From Cesiribacteraceae bacterium YIM B00369 (GTDB lineage: Bacteria > Bacteroidota > Bacteroidia > Cytophagales > Cyclobacteriaceae), in the NCBI GenBank assembly GCA_017948555.1, contig JAFMYY010000023.1, forward strand, positions 1 to 64,000: 64,000 nucleotides of DNA, in the 5' to 3' direction. Made by a program: the position numbers and the translations under genes. Under the pieces are notes generated by a model. The model was not told where the DNA came from and ran no database searches. It worked only from the letters and a program-made list of their open reading frames with translations. Below are positions 43,677 to 52,432 of this stretch, one piece after another (the stretch's first letter is position 1; every line of letters starts with the position of its first letter).

Positions 43677-45119
43677 TTACTTCTTTTCAAAACTTTTAAT
43701 GAATTGATACAGCAGCCGTACACCAGCTCCTGTTCCTCCTTTTCCGCGGTAGCTGTCGGGGCGGGTGAGGAAGGCTGGTCCTGCAATATCCAGGTGCATC
43801 CAGGGGAAATTTACAAAATGCTTCAGAAACATTCCGGCAGTGGTAGCCCCTGCATTCGTCCCGCCAATATTCTTGATGTCTGCAATGTCAGATTCTATTT
43901 GCTTTTCATACTCTTCCCAGAGCGGAAATTCCACCAGCCGTTCATATGCCAGCTTTCCTGCTTCAAAGAGCGCCTGCTTTTGTTCAGGGTCTGCAGTGCC
44001 CATACACACAATTCCTTCGGGCCCTATAGCTCTTACAGCGGATCCTGTCAGGGTAGCCAGGTCAATTACCAGCAGCGGATTGTAGCGGCTGGCATAGGTT
44101 AGCGCATCGGCTAAAATAAGCCTTCCTTCTGCGTCGGTGTTCAGGATTTCGACCGTTTTACCGTTGCACATTGTAATAACATCGCCGGGAGTGATGGCAT
44201 TTTCGCCCGGGCGGTTGTCGGTGGCAGGGATCAGGCCAACCACATGCACCGGGAGGTTATTGGCAGCCACGGCATATAGTGCACCCACTACTGCTGCAGC
44301 TCCGGCCATATCGCTTTTCATCATATCCATACTTCCTGCAGTGGGCTTCAGGCTGAGACCGCCTGTGTCGTATACCACGCCTTTTCCCACCAGTACAACA
44401 GGTTGCAGGTTAACGGCATTTTCGGGTTTGTACTCCAGTATGGTAAAAGTGGGAGGTTGTTGGCTTCCTGCATTTACTGCCAGAAGTCCGCCCATTTTCA
44501 GGCTCTGGATCTTTGCTTCTTCGAACACTTCCACATTAAAGCCGGCCTCTTCTCCGAGTTGCTCTATCTCCCGGCTTAGCTGTGTTGCTGTAAGGTATAC
44601 TGCAGGTTCGTTTACCAGGTCGCGGGCTGCCCAGGTGGCAAGCGCCAGTCTGGCAACTTCATTCAGCTGTTCTTCTTTTGCTTCAGGGTGGAAGTACTCT
44701 ATCCGCTCCGGCTGTTGGGCTGCATCAGCTTTTTTGCTTTTGTACTTTTCAAAGCGGTAGCTCGAAAGCATTAAGCCTTCAAGGAAGGCAATCGCGTATG
44801 CTCCGGCTACCTTTTGGGAGGCAAGTTGAATTTCGCGGATGCCCTCTTTTCTGAGCAGAGCCAGCAGGTCAGGGGCGGCTTTTCTGTATGCTTCCAGTGT
44901 GGAATGATGCTCTTCCTTTTCCTTTACCCGGATGATGAACAGTAAGGAATCGTACCTGTTCAGACTGATGATAGTCTTATCCTGAGTCAGTTTTTCGCTT
45001 ACATAACGGTTTTCCACTTCACTCAGGGAAAGCTCCGTCAGTTCCTGCTGGTCCTTTAACAGGTAAATCAGGTTTTTGGCGGTAGAAAAGGTTTGCTGAA
45101 TATGTATGGAAGGCTGCAT
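43677..45119 (-). CDS. pepA: Leucyl aminopeptidase, M17 family
   Basis: A 480-residue cytosolic metallo-aminopeptidase that removes N-terminal residues from peptides. The signature NTDAEGRLILADAL carries metal ligands Asp and Glu. VLVGKGVVYDTGGLSLKP holds the other ligands, with catalytic Lys in GKG and KSDMAGAAAV. The N-terminal about 150 residues are the variable non-catalytic domain. The C-terminus includes WMHLDIAGPAF, as in bacterial PepA. Some PepA proteins also bind DNA, which cannot be read here. The start codon is divergent from rsmA with 53 bp between. Confidence 0.95.
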   Translation of the reverse strand: MQPSIHIQQTFSTAKNLIYLLKDQQELTELSLSEVENRYVSEKLTQDKTIISLNRYDSLLFIIRVKEKEEHHSTLEAYRKAAPDLLALLRKEGIREIQLASQKVAGAYAIAFLEGLMLSSYRFEKYKSKKADAAQQPERIEYFHPEAKEEQLNEVARLALATWAARDLVNEPAVYLTATQLSREIEQLGEEAGFNVEVFEEAKIQSLKMGGLLAVNAGSQQPPTFTILEYKPENAVNLQPVVLVGKGVVYDTGGLSLKPTAGSMDMMKSDMAGAAAVVGALYAVAANNLPVHVVGLIPATDNRPGENAITPGDVITMCNGKTVEILNTDAEGRLILADALTYASRYNPLLVIDLATLTGSAVRAIGPEGIVCMGTADPEQKQALFEAGKLAYERLVEFPLWEEYEKQIESDIADIKNIGGTNAGATTAGMFLKHFVNFPWMHLDIAGPAFLTRPDSYRGKGGTGAGVRLLYQFIKSFEKK

Positions 45120-45127
45120 GATTTTAT

Positions 45128-45149
45128 TACTTTTGGTCTTACAAATTTA
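45128..45149. promoter_or_regulatory. Divergent -7 elements for pepA-pdxA and rsmA-mgtE
   Basis: On the plus strand TACTTTTG (45128-45135) points to rsmA, and on the minus strand TAAATTTG (45149-45142) points to pepA. Both match TAnnTTTG, and together they fill the 53-bp gap, so the promoters overlap back to back. No clear -33 elements are present. Confidence 0.5.
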
Positions 45150-45172
45150 GGACATTATTTGGGAATTAAAAC

Positions 45173-45958
45173 ATGGAAGATAACCAGGGAAAGGTAAGGC
45201 CAAAAAAGAGGCTGGGGCAACATTTTTTAACGGATCAGCGGATTGCCCGGAAAATTGCGGAGGCGCTTACCGGCTGGAAAGGGTATGAACAGGCCCTGGA
45301 GGTAGGGCCGGGTATGGGAGTGCTTACCCAATACCTGCTGAAGGATGAGCGCTTTACCACACATGCGGTAGAGCTTGATTCAGAGTCGGTGGTATACCTT
45401 AACCAGCATTTTCCTGAATTACAAGGCAGGGTGTATGAGGAGGATTTTCTTAAAAAGGATTTAGGAGAACTTTTTTCAGGACCTTTCGCTATTATTGGTA
45501 ATTTCCCTTACAATATAAGCTCGCAGATATTTTTTAAAGTCCTGGACCACCGTCAGCAGGTACCGGAGGTGGTAGGGATGATTCAGAAGGAGGTGGCGCA
45601 GCGGATAGCTTCCGGGCCCGGAAATAAGGTTTATGGGATACTAAGTGTGTTGCTGCAGGCTTATTACGATATTGAGTATTTATTTACCGTGCCTCCGGGG
45701 GTGTTCAATCCTCCTCCTAAAGTAAACTCCGCTGTTATCCGCCTCCGGCGCAACGATACCGTTCAGCTCGATTGCGACGAGAAGCAGTTCTTCAGAGTGG
45801 TTAAACAAGGTTTTCAGAACCGGCGAAAAACATTGCGGAATGCCCTTAAGCCCCTGAATTTATCAGCCGGAGTTAATGAGTTGCCGGTAATGGATAAACG
45901 GGCAGAGCAGTTATCGGTACAGGATTTTGTGGAGTTAACCAAAAAAACTAAAGAGTAG
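45173..45958 (+). CDS. rsmA: 16S rRNA (adenine1518-N6/adenine1519-N6)-dimethyltransferase
   Basis: A 261-residue SAM-dependent methyltransferase that dimethylates two adjacent adenines in the 3' hairpin of 16S rRNA, a late step of small-subunit assembly. Motifs: [12 protein letters not shown] at the start, SAM loop [11 protein letters not shown], and catalytic [10 protein letters not shown]. The C-terminal domain has [12 protein letters not shown] and [12 protein letters not shown]. Loss gives kasugamycin resistance in E. coli. The stop codon overlaps the GTG start of mgtE (TAGTG). Confidence 0.97.
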   Translation: MEDNQGKVRPKKRLGQHFLTDQRIARKIAEALTGWKGYEQALEVGPGMGVLTQYLLKDERFTTHAVELDSESVVYLNQHFPELQGRVYEEDFLKKDLGELFSGPFAIIGNFPYNISSQIFFKVLDHRQQVPEVVGMIQKEVAQRIASGPGNKVYGILSVLLQAYYDIEYLFTVPPGVFNPPPKVNSAVIRLRRNDTVQLDCDEKQFFRVVKQGFQNRRKTLRNALKPLNLSAGVNELPVMDKRAEQLSVQDFVELTKKTKE

Positions 45959-47328
45959 TGGAACAGGGAGATATAACTCATTTTGAGCTCAGTAAAGAGT
46001 TTTTAGAAAGACTTGAGCGGGCAGTAAAGGAACATGACAATAACTTTATCATTGACAGCCTTGCCCCGGTAAATCCTGCCGATATTTCCACCATCCTGGA
46101 TGAGTTTGATGCAGAGGACAGTAAGTACATTTTTGATTTGCTCCCAGTTGAAAAAGCCGCGGTAATTCTGAGTGAGCTGGATGAAGATGTGCGGAAGGAT
46201 TTTCTGAAGAACTTCTCCTCCAATGAAATTGCTCCTTATGTAGATCAGCTGGACTCAGACGATGCGGTGGATTTGCTAAATGAGCAACCTGTCCGCACCC
46301 GTGAGGAGGTAATTGCCAGCCTTAATAATACAGAAAAGGCCGATCATATTGTGGACCTCCTGCATTACGATGAGGATTGTGCGGGAGGCCTGATGGCTAA
46401 GGAATTGATCAAGGCCAACATTAACTGGACTATTACTCAAACTATTGAAGAGATAAGGCGGCAGGCCGAGAATGTAAACAAGATCTACTCTGTCTATGTG
46501 GTGGACGATGAGGAAAAGCTGGTAGGGAAAGTATCTTTAAAGCGGATGCTGCTTTCCCGTGCCGGGACAAAAATTGCCGACATTTTCGATCCTGAAGTTA
46601 TCAGCGTACAAACTTTTTACCACGAAGAGGAAGTTGCCTCGGTAATGCGAAAGTATGACCTTGAAGCGGTGCCGGTGGTAAATGTGCAGAATAAGCTGGT
46701 AGGGCGGATTACCATCGACGATATTGTGGATGTAATTACGGAAATGGCTGAAGAGGAGCGGCAGCTGATGAGCGGTATTTCCGAAGATGTGGAGGAAACA
46801 GACTCTGTATGGCGGATCAGCAGGGCCCGACTTCCGTGGCTCCTCATCGGGATGACGGGTGGGTTGCTGGCGGCTACTTTCCTCGGGAATTTTGAAAAAG
46901 ACATTGAGGTAATACCTGCACTGGCATTTTTTATGCCTCTGGTAACTGCCACGGGCGGGAATGTGGGTATTCAGTCGAGCAGTATTATTCTGCAGAGCCT
47001 TGCCAACCCGTCGGTATTTACCGAAAGTGTAGGAAGGCGCCTTTTAAAAGTATTACTTGTGGCGCTGCTGAATGGCCTGCTGCTTGCTGCTTTTTTACTG
47101 GTGGTGGTAAGTATTATGGGTTTTGAAACAAAACTGGTAATGGTCGTTGCCATAGCCCTTTTTAATGTGGTTTTGCTGGCTTCCATAATGGGAACTATTA
47201 CCCCGCTGGTGCTGGATAAATTTAAAATAAATCCGGCCCTTGCGTCAGGTCCGTTCATAACCACAGCCAATGATCTTTTAGGCCTGGGGGTATATTTTAC
47301 TGTTGCCCACCTGCTTTATAATATTTAA
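45958..47328 (+). CDS. mgtE: Magnesium transporter MgtE
   Basis: A 456-residue Mg2+ channel. The acidic N domain (about 1-130) and a CBS pair (about 135-260), which together close the pore when cytosolic Mg2+ is high, are followed by five TM helices (about 285-455). The pore signature PLVTATGGNVGIQSSSII is present. It begins at GTG 45958, whose G is the last base of the rsmA TAG stop codon, so translation is probably coupled. No upstream ATG gives a better start. Pairing of rsmA and mgtE is common in Bacteroidota. Confidence 0.95.
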   Translation: MEQGDITHFELSKEFLERLERAVKEHDNNFIIDSLAPVNPADISTILDEFDAEDSKYIFDLLPVEKAAVILSELDEDVRKDFLKNFSSNEIAPYVDQLDSDDAVDLLNEQPVRTREEVIASLNNTEKADHIVDLLHYDEDCAGGLMAKELIKANINWTITQTIEEIRRQAENVNKIYSVYVVDDEEKLVGKVSLKRMLLSRAGTKIADIFDPEVISVQTFYHEEEVASVMRKYDLEAVPVVNVQNKLVGRITIDDIVDVITEMAEEERQLMSGISEDVEETDSVWRISRARLPWLLIGMTGGLLAATFLGNFEKDIEVIPALAFFMPLVTATGGNVGIQSSSIILQSLANPSVFTESVGRRLLKVLLVALLNGLLLAAFLLVVVSIMGFETKLVMVVAIALFNVVLLASIMGTITPLVLDKFKINPALASGPFITTANDLLGLGVYFTVAHLLYNI

Positions 47329-47353
47329 TTAAGAATTAAGAATTAAGAATTAG
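47327..47353. repeat. Tandem AATTAAG repeats after mgtE
   Basis: Three copies of AATTAAG and a truncated fourth (AATTAG) begin at the last bases of the mgtE stop codon. They resemble the TTAAGAAT units in the addA-addB gap. There is no hairpin terminator nearby. Confidence 0.7.
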
Positions 47354-47521
47354 TTTCTTTTGATGTATAGTCCTCTTATTTACTCAGGCAGAGCAATTGA
47401 AGAGGGAAGACTCAGGTTTCCGGTTTCAGACCCTGACTTTTTTCCTTCAGTAATGAAAGTCTGCCACCAAACCCTTCATGCCTGATTGTGGTTTAAAATC
47501 CCGTATCCTATATTTAATCAA

Positions 47522-48466
47522 ATGCAGTTTCAGAATAAAAAAGTACTTATTGTAGATAAAATGCATGAGAGCATTCATGCAATGCTTCGTGAGCTGGGTC
47601 TGGAGGCAGATTACCGTCCGGAAATTACGGTTGATGAAATATTTTCAGTAATCGGGGAGTATGAAATTCTTTTTGTGCGGAGCAAAATATCAGTGGATGA
47701 TAAACTTTTGGCACATGCGCCATTGCTGAAAGTGATAGGCAGGGCCGGTGCAGGTATCGACCAGGTGGATGTGGAGGCGCTCCGGCACAGGGGGATTGTA
47801 TTGATAAATGCGCCTGAAGGGAACAGAGATGCTGTGGCTGAGCATGCGGTTGGAATGCTGTTGAGCCTGTTCAATAAAATTTTGCTTGCCGATGCTCAGG
47901 TACGTCAGGGAGTCTGGGACAGAGAGGGGAACCGTGGACTGGAGCTTTGTGGTAAAACAGTTGGCATAATTGGCTATGGGTATATGGGGCAGGCTTTTGC
48001 CCAAAGGCTAAGGGGGTTTGATTGCCGTATTCTTGCCTACGACAGGGTCCGCTCGGGATTTTCCGATGAGTGGGTGGAGGAAAGTACGCTGGATGAAATT
48101 TGCAGGGAGGCAGACATTTTAAGCCTGCATATTCCTCTTACTGCAGAGAACAAAGGCCTGGTAAATCTTTCTTATTTAAACCGCTTCAAAAAGAATATTT
48201 TCATTATAAATACAGCAAGAGGGGAAATTCTTCCGTTGCAGGATTTACGTCAGGCTTTGGAAAATGGTAAAGTAAGGGGTGCTGCCCTTGATGTATTGGA
48301 AAATGAAAAGTTGCAACAACTTTCACCTGTTCAGAAAGAAAATTTTGATTACCTTGTAAATAGCGATAAAGTTGTTTTTACTCCCCATGTTGCCGGCTGG
48401 ACGCATGAATCATATGTAAAGATCAACAAAGCATTAGTTGAAAAGCTAAAAAACCTTATGTCATAA
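47522..48466 (+). CDS. D-isomer 2-hydroxyacid dehydrogenase (phosphoglycerate dehydrogenase-like)
   Basis: A 314-residue NAD(H)-dependent dehydrogenase. The nucleotide-binding fold shows VGIIGYGYMGQAFAQRL and Asp in ILAYDR. The catalytic set is Arg in INTARGEI, Glu in the LDVLENE region, and His in TPHVAGWTHES. It lacks the ACT domain of full SerA and is close in size to short phosphoglycerate dehydrogenases. Substrate could be 3-phosphoglycerate or another 2-hydroxyacid. No serC is adjacent. The ATG at 47522 (MQFQNKKVLIVDKM) fits family starts better than one 36 bp upstream. Confidence 0.88.
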   Translation: MQFQNKKVLIVDKMHESIHAMLRELGLEADYRPEITVDEIFSVIGEYEILFVRSKISVDDKLLAHAPLLKVIGRAGAGIDQVDVEALRHRGIVLINAPEGNRDAVAEHAVGMLLSLFNKILLADAQVRQGVWDREGNRGLELCGKTVGIIGYGYMGQAFAQRLRGFDCRILAYDRVRSGFSDEWVEESTLDEICREADILSLHIPLTAENKGLVNLSYLNRFKKNIFIINTARGEILPLQDLRQALENGKVRGAALDVLENEKLQQLSPVQKENFDYLVNSDKVVFTPHVAGWTHESYVKINKALVEKLKNLMS

Positions 48467-48507
48467 TTATACCGGCTAAGCAGGATAGGTAAGTTTTTTG
48501 AATAAAT

Positions 48508-49350
48508 ATGAAAAAAAGCAGTGCATTTCAAAAGATTGCCAAATGGTATGCAGGAGTAATTGAGCAGCCTGTGCTGACTTCTTTTGTGGTGTTGGTAATC
48601 ATAACTGTCTTAGTTTTAGGTCTTAGTCTTCCATATTACCTGCACGATTTTTATAATTTTTACGGACAGGTGCTGGCTGAAGCGCATGGTATGATCTTCG
48701 ACATTGCTGTAATTGGTATCCTTATTCTGTGGTTAAATAAGAGTGGCGAAAAAAGGCAGCGCATTAAAACCTATAAAGATGAAATAGATGATTTCCGGCT
48801 GTGGAAATCGGAGGAAGCTGCCTTTAGAACAGTGGGTAATATCAAGCGCCTTAATATGCATAAGATATATGACCTTAACCTTGTAAACTGTTATTTAACA
48901 CGCACCAACCTTAATTATGCAATTCTGGTGGAGGCAAACCTGAATTCGGCCGATATTAATTCCTCGCAGCTGATAGAGTCGGATTTCCGCTATTCCCGCC
49001 TGAACCAGACAAATTTTTCCAATGCCACTCTTAACCAGGCAAACCTCTCTTTTTCCTATGCCAATGGAGCTAATTTTACTGATTCTTTCCTTATAAAGGC
49101 CCAAATGGAAAAAGCTTACTTTATTAAGGCAGATTTTACCAGGGCTTTTTTGATGGAGGCCAATATGAGGGGAGCTTATTTAACCGGGGCGGATTTTACA
49201 GGAGCTAATTTGTATAAGGCCGACCTGCGAAATGCAGTGGGCTTAACCTTAGAGCAGCTTGAAAAAGCCAGAACACTTTATCTTGCGCAACTCGACCCCG
49301 AATTATTGGAAGAAGTCATGCAAAAGAAACCACAGCTGGTAAGCAAGTAG
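48508..49350 (+). CDS. Pentapeptide-repeat membrane protein
   Basis: A 280-residue protein. Two N-terminal TM helices (about 24-46, FVVLVIITVLVLGLSLPYYL, and 58-75, MIFDIAVIGILILWL) are followed by a linker and a right-handed quadrilateral beta-helix of pentapeptide repeats. Here A(N/D)(L/F)xx recurs about 25 times (for example LTRTNLNYAILVEANLNSAD, TGADFTGANLYKADL), about residues 110-250. Such proteins serve varied roles, from DNA gyrase protection to scaffolding. The membrane anchor makes a scaffolding or sensing role more likely. It follows the hydroxyacid dehydrogenase by 41 bp and could be co-transcribed. Confidence 0.88.
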   Translation: MKKSSAFQKIAKWYAGVIEQPVLTSFVVLVIITVLVLGLSLPYYLHDFYNFYGQVLAEAHGMIFDIAVIGILILWLNKSGEKRQRIKTYKDEIDDFRLWKSEEAAFRTVGNIKRLNMHKIYDLNLVNCYLTRTNLNYAILVEANLNSADINSSQLIESDFRYSRLNQTNFSNATLNQANLSFSYANGANFTDSFLIKAQMEKAYFIKADFTRAFLMEANMRGAYLTGADFTGANLYKADLRNAVGLTLEQLEKARTLYLAQLDPELLEEVMQKKPQLVSK

Positions 49351-49388
49351 TGGCTTAGCGTATTGTGATTTTCTATTGTGTTGTGCCG

Positions 49389-50792
49389 CTACAGAGGGAG
49401 GTGAATAGTGAAAACTGTTTTTCCTGGCTCTGAGTCAAGACTGATGCTCCCGTCATGGTCTTCCACAATATTTTTCGCAATTTCCAGCCCCATACCTGAT
49501 CCTTTCCCCAGTGTTTTTGTGGTAAAAAAAGGGTCAAATATTTTATCTTGTATTTCCTGAGGTATACCCTCGCCATTATCCTGAATGGTTACTTTTATGC
49601 TTTCCTCTTCGTGGCTGAGTGCAATGGAAATTTCACCACCCTCATCCAGTGCATCTATTGAGTTATCGATCAGGTTTGTCCATAGCTGATTAAGCTCTCC
49701 TGCATAAACACATGCCTCAGGCAAATCGTCCGGGAAGCTGGTAGTTACCTTTATATTTTTCTTCCTGATCTTGAAATTAAGCATGGTGAGGGTGTCAGCT
49801 ATTCCCTTTGTAAGATCTGCACTTTCTTTTTCCGGACTTCTGTCCATATGGGAGTAGGTTTTAACTGCATTCACAAGCTCAGATATCCTTTTCGATGAAA
49901 AATGAATTTCCTCCGCCAGCTTCGTCATGTCCAGCATCTTGCTGAACCAGCTTAAAACCGCTTTTAGCTGAGCATCATCCAGTTCCTGCTCCTTTTCCAG
50001 CTGTTGCAGTTCCTGCAGGTTTACTCCGGATCCGGAAAATGCCTCGGCAAGTTCGTACGGATGTTCAAAGCCATGTGATTCCAGCCAGTCTGCCTGTTCA
50101 TCAACAAGTGTACTGCGGTCCAGCAGGCTTAGTGAGTTGCCGGAATCCTTTTCCTCTTCCTGTGAAAAAAGCTCTTTCAGCGTTTTAAAGATTTCCGGTT
50201 TTGGTCTTGTGGAGAGTAAATGCTGCAGGGCTTCAGGAAAAGAGGTTAGCAGCTTTTTCATGCTGGCAGAGTTCCTTACAACTGCAGAAGCAGGGTTATT
50301 GAGCTCATGTGCAAGGCCTGCAGATAATTTTCCTAAGGCAGCCATTTTTTCAGATTGCTGCTGGGTTCTTGTAAATTCTCTTACACGGGTGGTCATTATA
50401 TGTACCAGTGCCTCGGTGAGTTCGTAGTAGTTCAGGATCATTTCCCTGAAGTGCTCTTCATGCAGGCATAAGGCTTCAGTGCTTTCCTGTACCAGTCCGT
50501 CGGTAATGGCTGAATTTGCTCTTGAGTAGGGGAGTGCGCCGGTAACTTCACCGGTATGTACTTCATCAATAGTGCGGGTATTGCCGTTCTGTTTCTGAAT
50601 GTATGAGATGCGGCCTTTAAGAAGAATGAACATTCTGTCCACAGCTTCACCGGCCTTAAAGAGGTAATCACCTTCTTTTATATGGATATAGTCCGAATTA
50701 TCGGCAAGCCATAACAGCTGCTCTTCCGGAACGTCTTTTAACAGGGGGCTCTCCCTTATCCTGTTTATTAGTTTATTAAGGTCTGGCTTCAT
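49389..50792 (-). CDS. Cyclic-nucleotide-binding-domain histidine kinase
   Basis: A 467-residue cytosolic kinase with no TM segment. Residues 15-130 form a CAP-family effector domain (EGDYLFKAGEAVDRMFILLK to LCLHEEHFREMI). The kinase has His162 in LSAGLAHELNNPASAVVR, an N-box NLIDNSIDAL, DNGEGIP, FFTTKTLGKGSGMGL and ends FTIHL. The CAP domain lacks an obvious phosphate-binding R-x-A cassette (SRANSAIT is suggestive but not standard), so the ligand may differ from cAMP. No response regulator is adjacent, making it an orphan kinase. About 100 residues between H-box and N-box form an insertion relative to typical HisKA kinases. Confidence 0.9.
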   Translation of the reverse strand: MKPDLNKLINRIRESPLLKDVPEEQLLWLADNSDYIHIKEGDYLFKAGEAVDRMFILLKGRISYIQKQNGNTRTIDEVHTGEVTGALPYSRANSAITDGLVQESTEALCLHEEHFREMILNYYELTEALVHIMTTRVREFTRTQQQSEKMAALGKLSAGLAHELNNPASAVVRNSASMKKLLTSFPEALQHLLSTRPKPEIFKTLKELFSQEEEKDSGNSLSLLDRSTLVDEQADWLESHGFEHPYELAEAFSGSGVNLQELQQLEKEQELDDAQLKAVLSWFSKMLDMTKLAEEIHFSSKRISELVNAVKTYSHMDRSPEKESADLTKGIADTLTMLNFKIRKKNIKVTTSFPDDLPEACVYAGELNQLWTNLIDNSIDALDEGGEISIALSHEEESIKVTIQDNGEGIPQEIQDKIFDPFFTTKTLGKGSGMGLEIAKNIVEDHDGSISLDSEPGKTVFTIHLPL

Positions 50793-50852
50793 ATTGCAGC
50801 CAGACCTTTGATGGTTAATGAATGTTCACTGTCAAACGGTTGCACCATACAA

Positions 50853-51398
50853 TTAACTTATTTTTACATGGCCCCAGTTTTCGCCGGAGCGGATCCTGTT
50901 CAATTGGGTATGAGTTATGCCAAATCGTTTGGCAATCATGCTAAGCCTTGTCTTGTCTGACTTTAAAAGCTTTTTAATGATTCTCACATCCGGCTCTGTT
51001 AATTTATAGCCGGTAGTCCGGCTTCGCAGTACTTCAGGGTTTTTGTTGTTATGCGCTACCAGCTCGGCCTCTGTTGCCCATTTTAAATTACTGATATGGT
51101 TATTTTCCTTATTGTAATCGAGATGGATTACATAGTACTGGTCCTGTGATGCTTTGTCAATAAAAGTTTCTGCAATTATGCGGTGTACGTAAAACTGACG
51201 TACAATTTTGCCTCCGAATTTAACTGTAATGGATTTATATCCCCCTACGTTTCCTCCCCGGATTATTCGTCCTTTGTCTTTATCTATTGCATAGCTTTTG
51301 ACTCTTCCATGAGTCGAAACTTCATATTTTGCATGAGCAAGATTGGTTTGGAAATCTACTTCTTTCCACTTTTCCGGTATATATACACTCTGTTCCAT
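50853..51398 (-). CDS. NUMOD4/HNH endonuclease-like protein with C-terminal HTH
   Basis: A 181-residue protein. The N-terminus carries a NUMOD4-type motif (EKWKEVDF, YEVSTHGRVKSY). The centre has the HNH beta-beta-alpha pattern YVHRIIAETF, YVIHLDYNKENNHISNLKWAT, in which the usual D-H-x-N-G is I-H-L-D-Y, so catalytic competence is uncertain. The C-terminus (LTEPDVRIIKKLL, MIAKRFGITHTQLNRIRSGENWGHV) is a helix-turn-helix like those of homing endonucleases. Such genes are mobile, intron- or phage-derived, and occur as solo genes in Bacteroidota. It sits between the orphan kinase and folK with a long AT-rich leader. Confidence 0.85.
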   Translation of the reverse strand: MEQSVYIPEKWKEVDFQTNLAHAKYEVSTHGRVKSYAIDKDKGRIIRGGNVGGYKSITVKFGGKIVRQFYVHRIIAETFIDKASQDQYYVIHLDYNKENNHISNLKWATEAELVAHNNKNPEVLRSRTTGYKLTEPDVRIIKKLLKSDKTRLSMIAKRFGITHTQLNRIRSGENWGHVKIS

Positions 51399-51877
51399 TG
51401 TTCGTATTTAGCTAGGTAAAAATTTAAAAAGGCACGCGTCTCCTCAGATTCCCGGTCCTCATCCTTTAAAAAATTTCTAAAAAAATTATAAAAAAAACTG
51501 TCTAAGTTTTGTGCAACTGTTATGATAACAGTAAGAGCACCAAAGAGTTTGAGTATTTTCCTGCTTGTTGCAATTTTTTTGATATTTGTGTTTTAGCTGT
51601 ATTGGCATAATGTTATCTGCTGCAGCCTCTTTTATAATCCTGCCGGAAGATTTGTTGGTGTTTATTGGTGGTTTTAGCTGCGTGTGATCAGGCTGAAAAA
51701 AAACCTGCTTTTATAATAAAAAAAGGGCCCTGATCTGCAGGAAATTTTTGCAGGTAAAATACAGGAATTTCTTTGTATAAAACAAAGTAATTCAGGATAA
51801 AATGCATAAATTGTTTTTCTCTCTGTTCCGCTGAAATTTCTTTTAATGTACCTGTTAAGTGTACATGTTAATTACTG
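51399..51877. other. AT-rich leader upstream of the HNH gene
   Basis: About 480 bp without a gene. It has a perfect 17-bp palindrome ACTGTTATGATAACAGT (51516-51532), A- and T-runs, and inverted GATCAGG/CCTGATC arms (51686-51692 and 51729-51735) that could end the folK transcript on the minus strand. No coding frame stands out. The AT-richness and size suggest an insertion-linked region with the HNH gene. Confidence 0.5.
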
Positions 51878-52366
51878 TCAGGTATTATAAATCTTTACCT
51901 TCAGCGGATCGGGGCAGTCATTTAGCAGTTCAAGCTGGTTTTTTTTGAGCACCGGATGAACCAGCAATGGAGCAAGTTCACATAACGGTATGAGGGTAAA
52001 CCGGCGCTGCGAAATATAGGGATGAGGTATTTTAAGTTCAGGTTCCTCAATAACGGTATTTCCGTAGTAGAGGATATCCAGATCTATCAGCCGTTCGCCC
52101 CATTTTATAACTCTTTCCCTTCCCATTTTTTTTTCGATATCCAGTAAGTGATGCAGGAGGAGGTGTGGGTTTAAATCTGTAGCTATCTCTATAACCTGGT
52201 TCAGGAACAGGGGTTGTTTTTCTATGCCCCAGGCCTCAGTTTCATAAAGTTGCGATTGTGCAACTACTGTTCCCGCCTCTTTCTCTATTAAATCCACTGC
52301 TCCGGCGAGGTTAGCCATTCTGTCGCCTATATTGCTGCCTGATAGCAGATATATACCGTTTGTCAT
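51878..52366 (-). CDS. folK: 2-amino-4-hydroxy-6-hydroxymethyldihydropteridine diphosphokinase
   Basis: A 162-residue folate pathway enzyme that transfers pyrophosphate from ATP to 6-hydroxymethyl-dihydropterin before the FolP step. Motifs: YLLSGSNIGDRMANL, QSQLYETEAWG, FLNQVIEIAT, and the ATP/Mg loop RLIDLDILYYG followed by IPHPYISQRRFTLIPLCELAP. Length is normal for HPPK. It is divergent from sppA with 66 bp between start codons. Confidence 0.96.
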   Translation of the reverse strand: MTNGIYLLSGSNIGDRMANLAGAVDLIEKEAGTVVAQSQLYETEAWGIEKQPLFLNQVIEIATDLNPHLLLHHLLDIEKKMGRERVIKWGERLIDLDILYYGNTVIEEPELKIPHPYISQRRFTLIPLCELAPLLVHPVLKKNQLELLNDCPDPLKVKIYNT

Positions 52367-52432
52367 GTATTTGTTTTTATATTATAACACGAATCTATAA
52401 TTTAGATACCGGTTTAAAAAGAATTTACAAAT

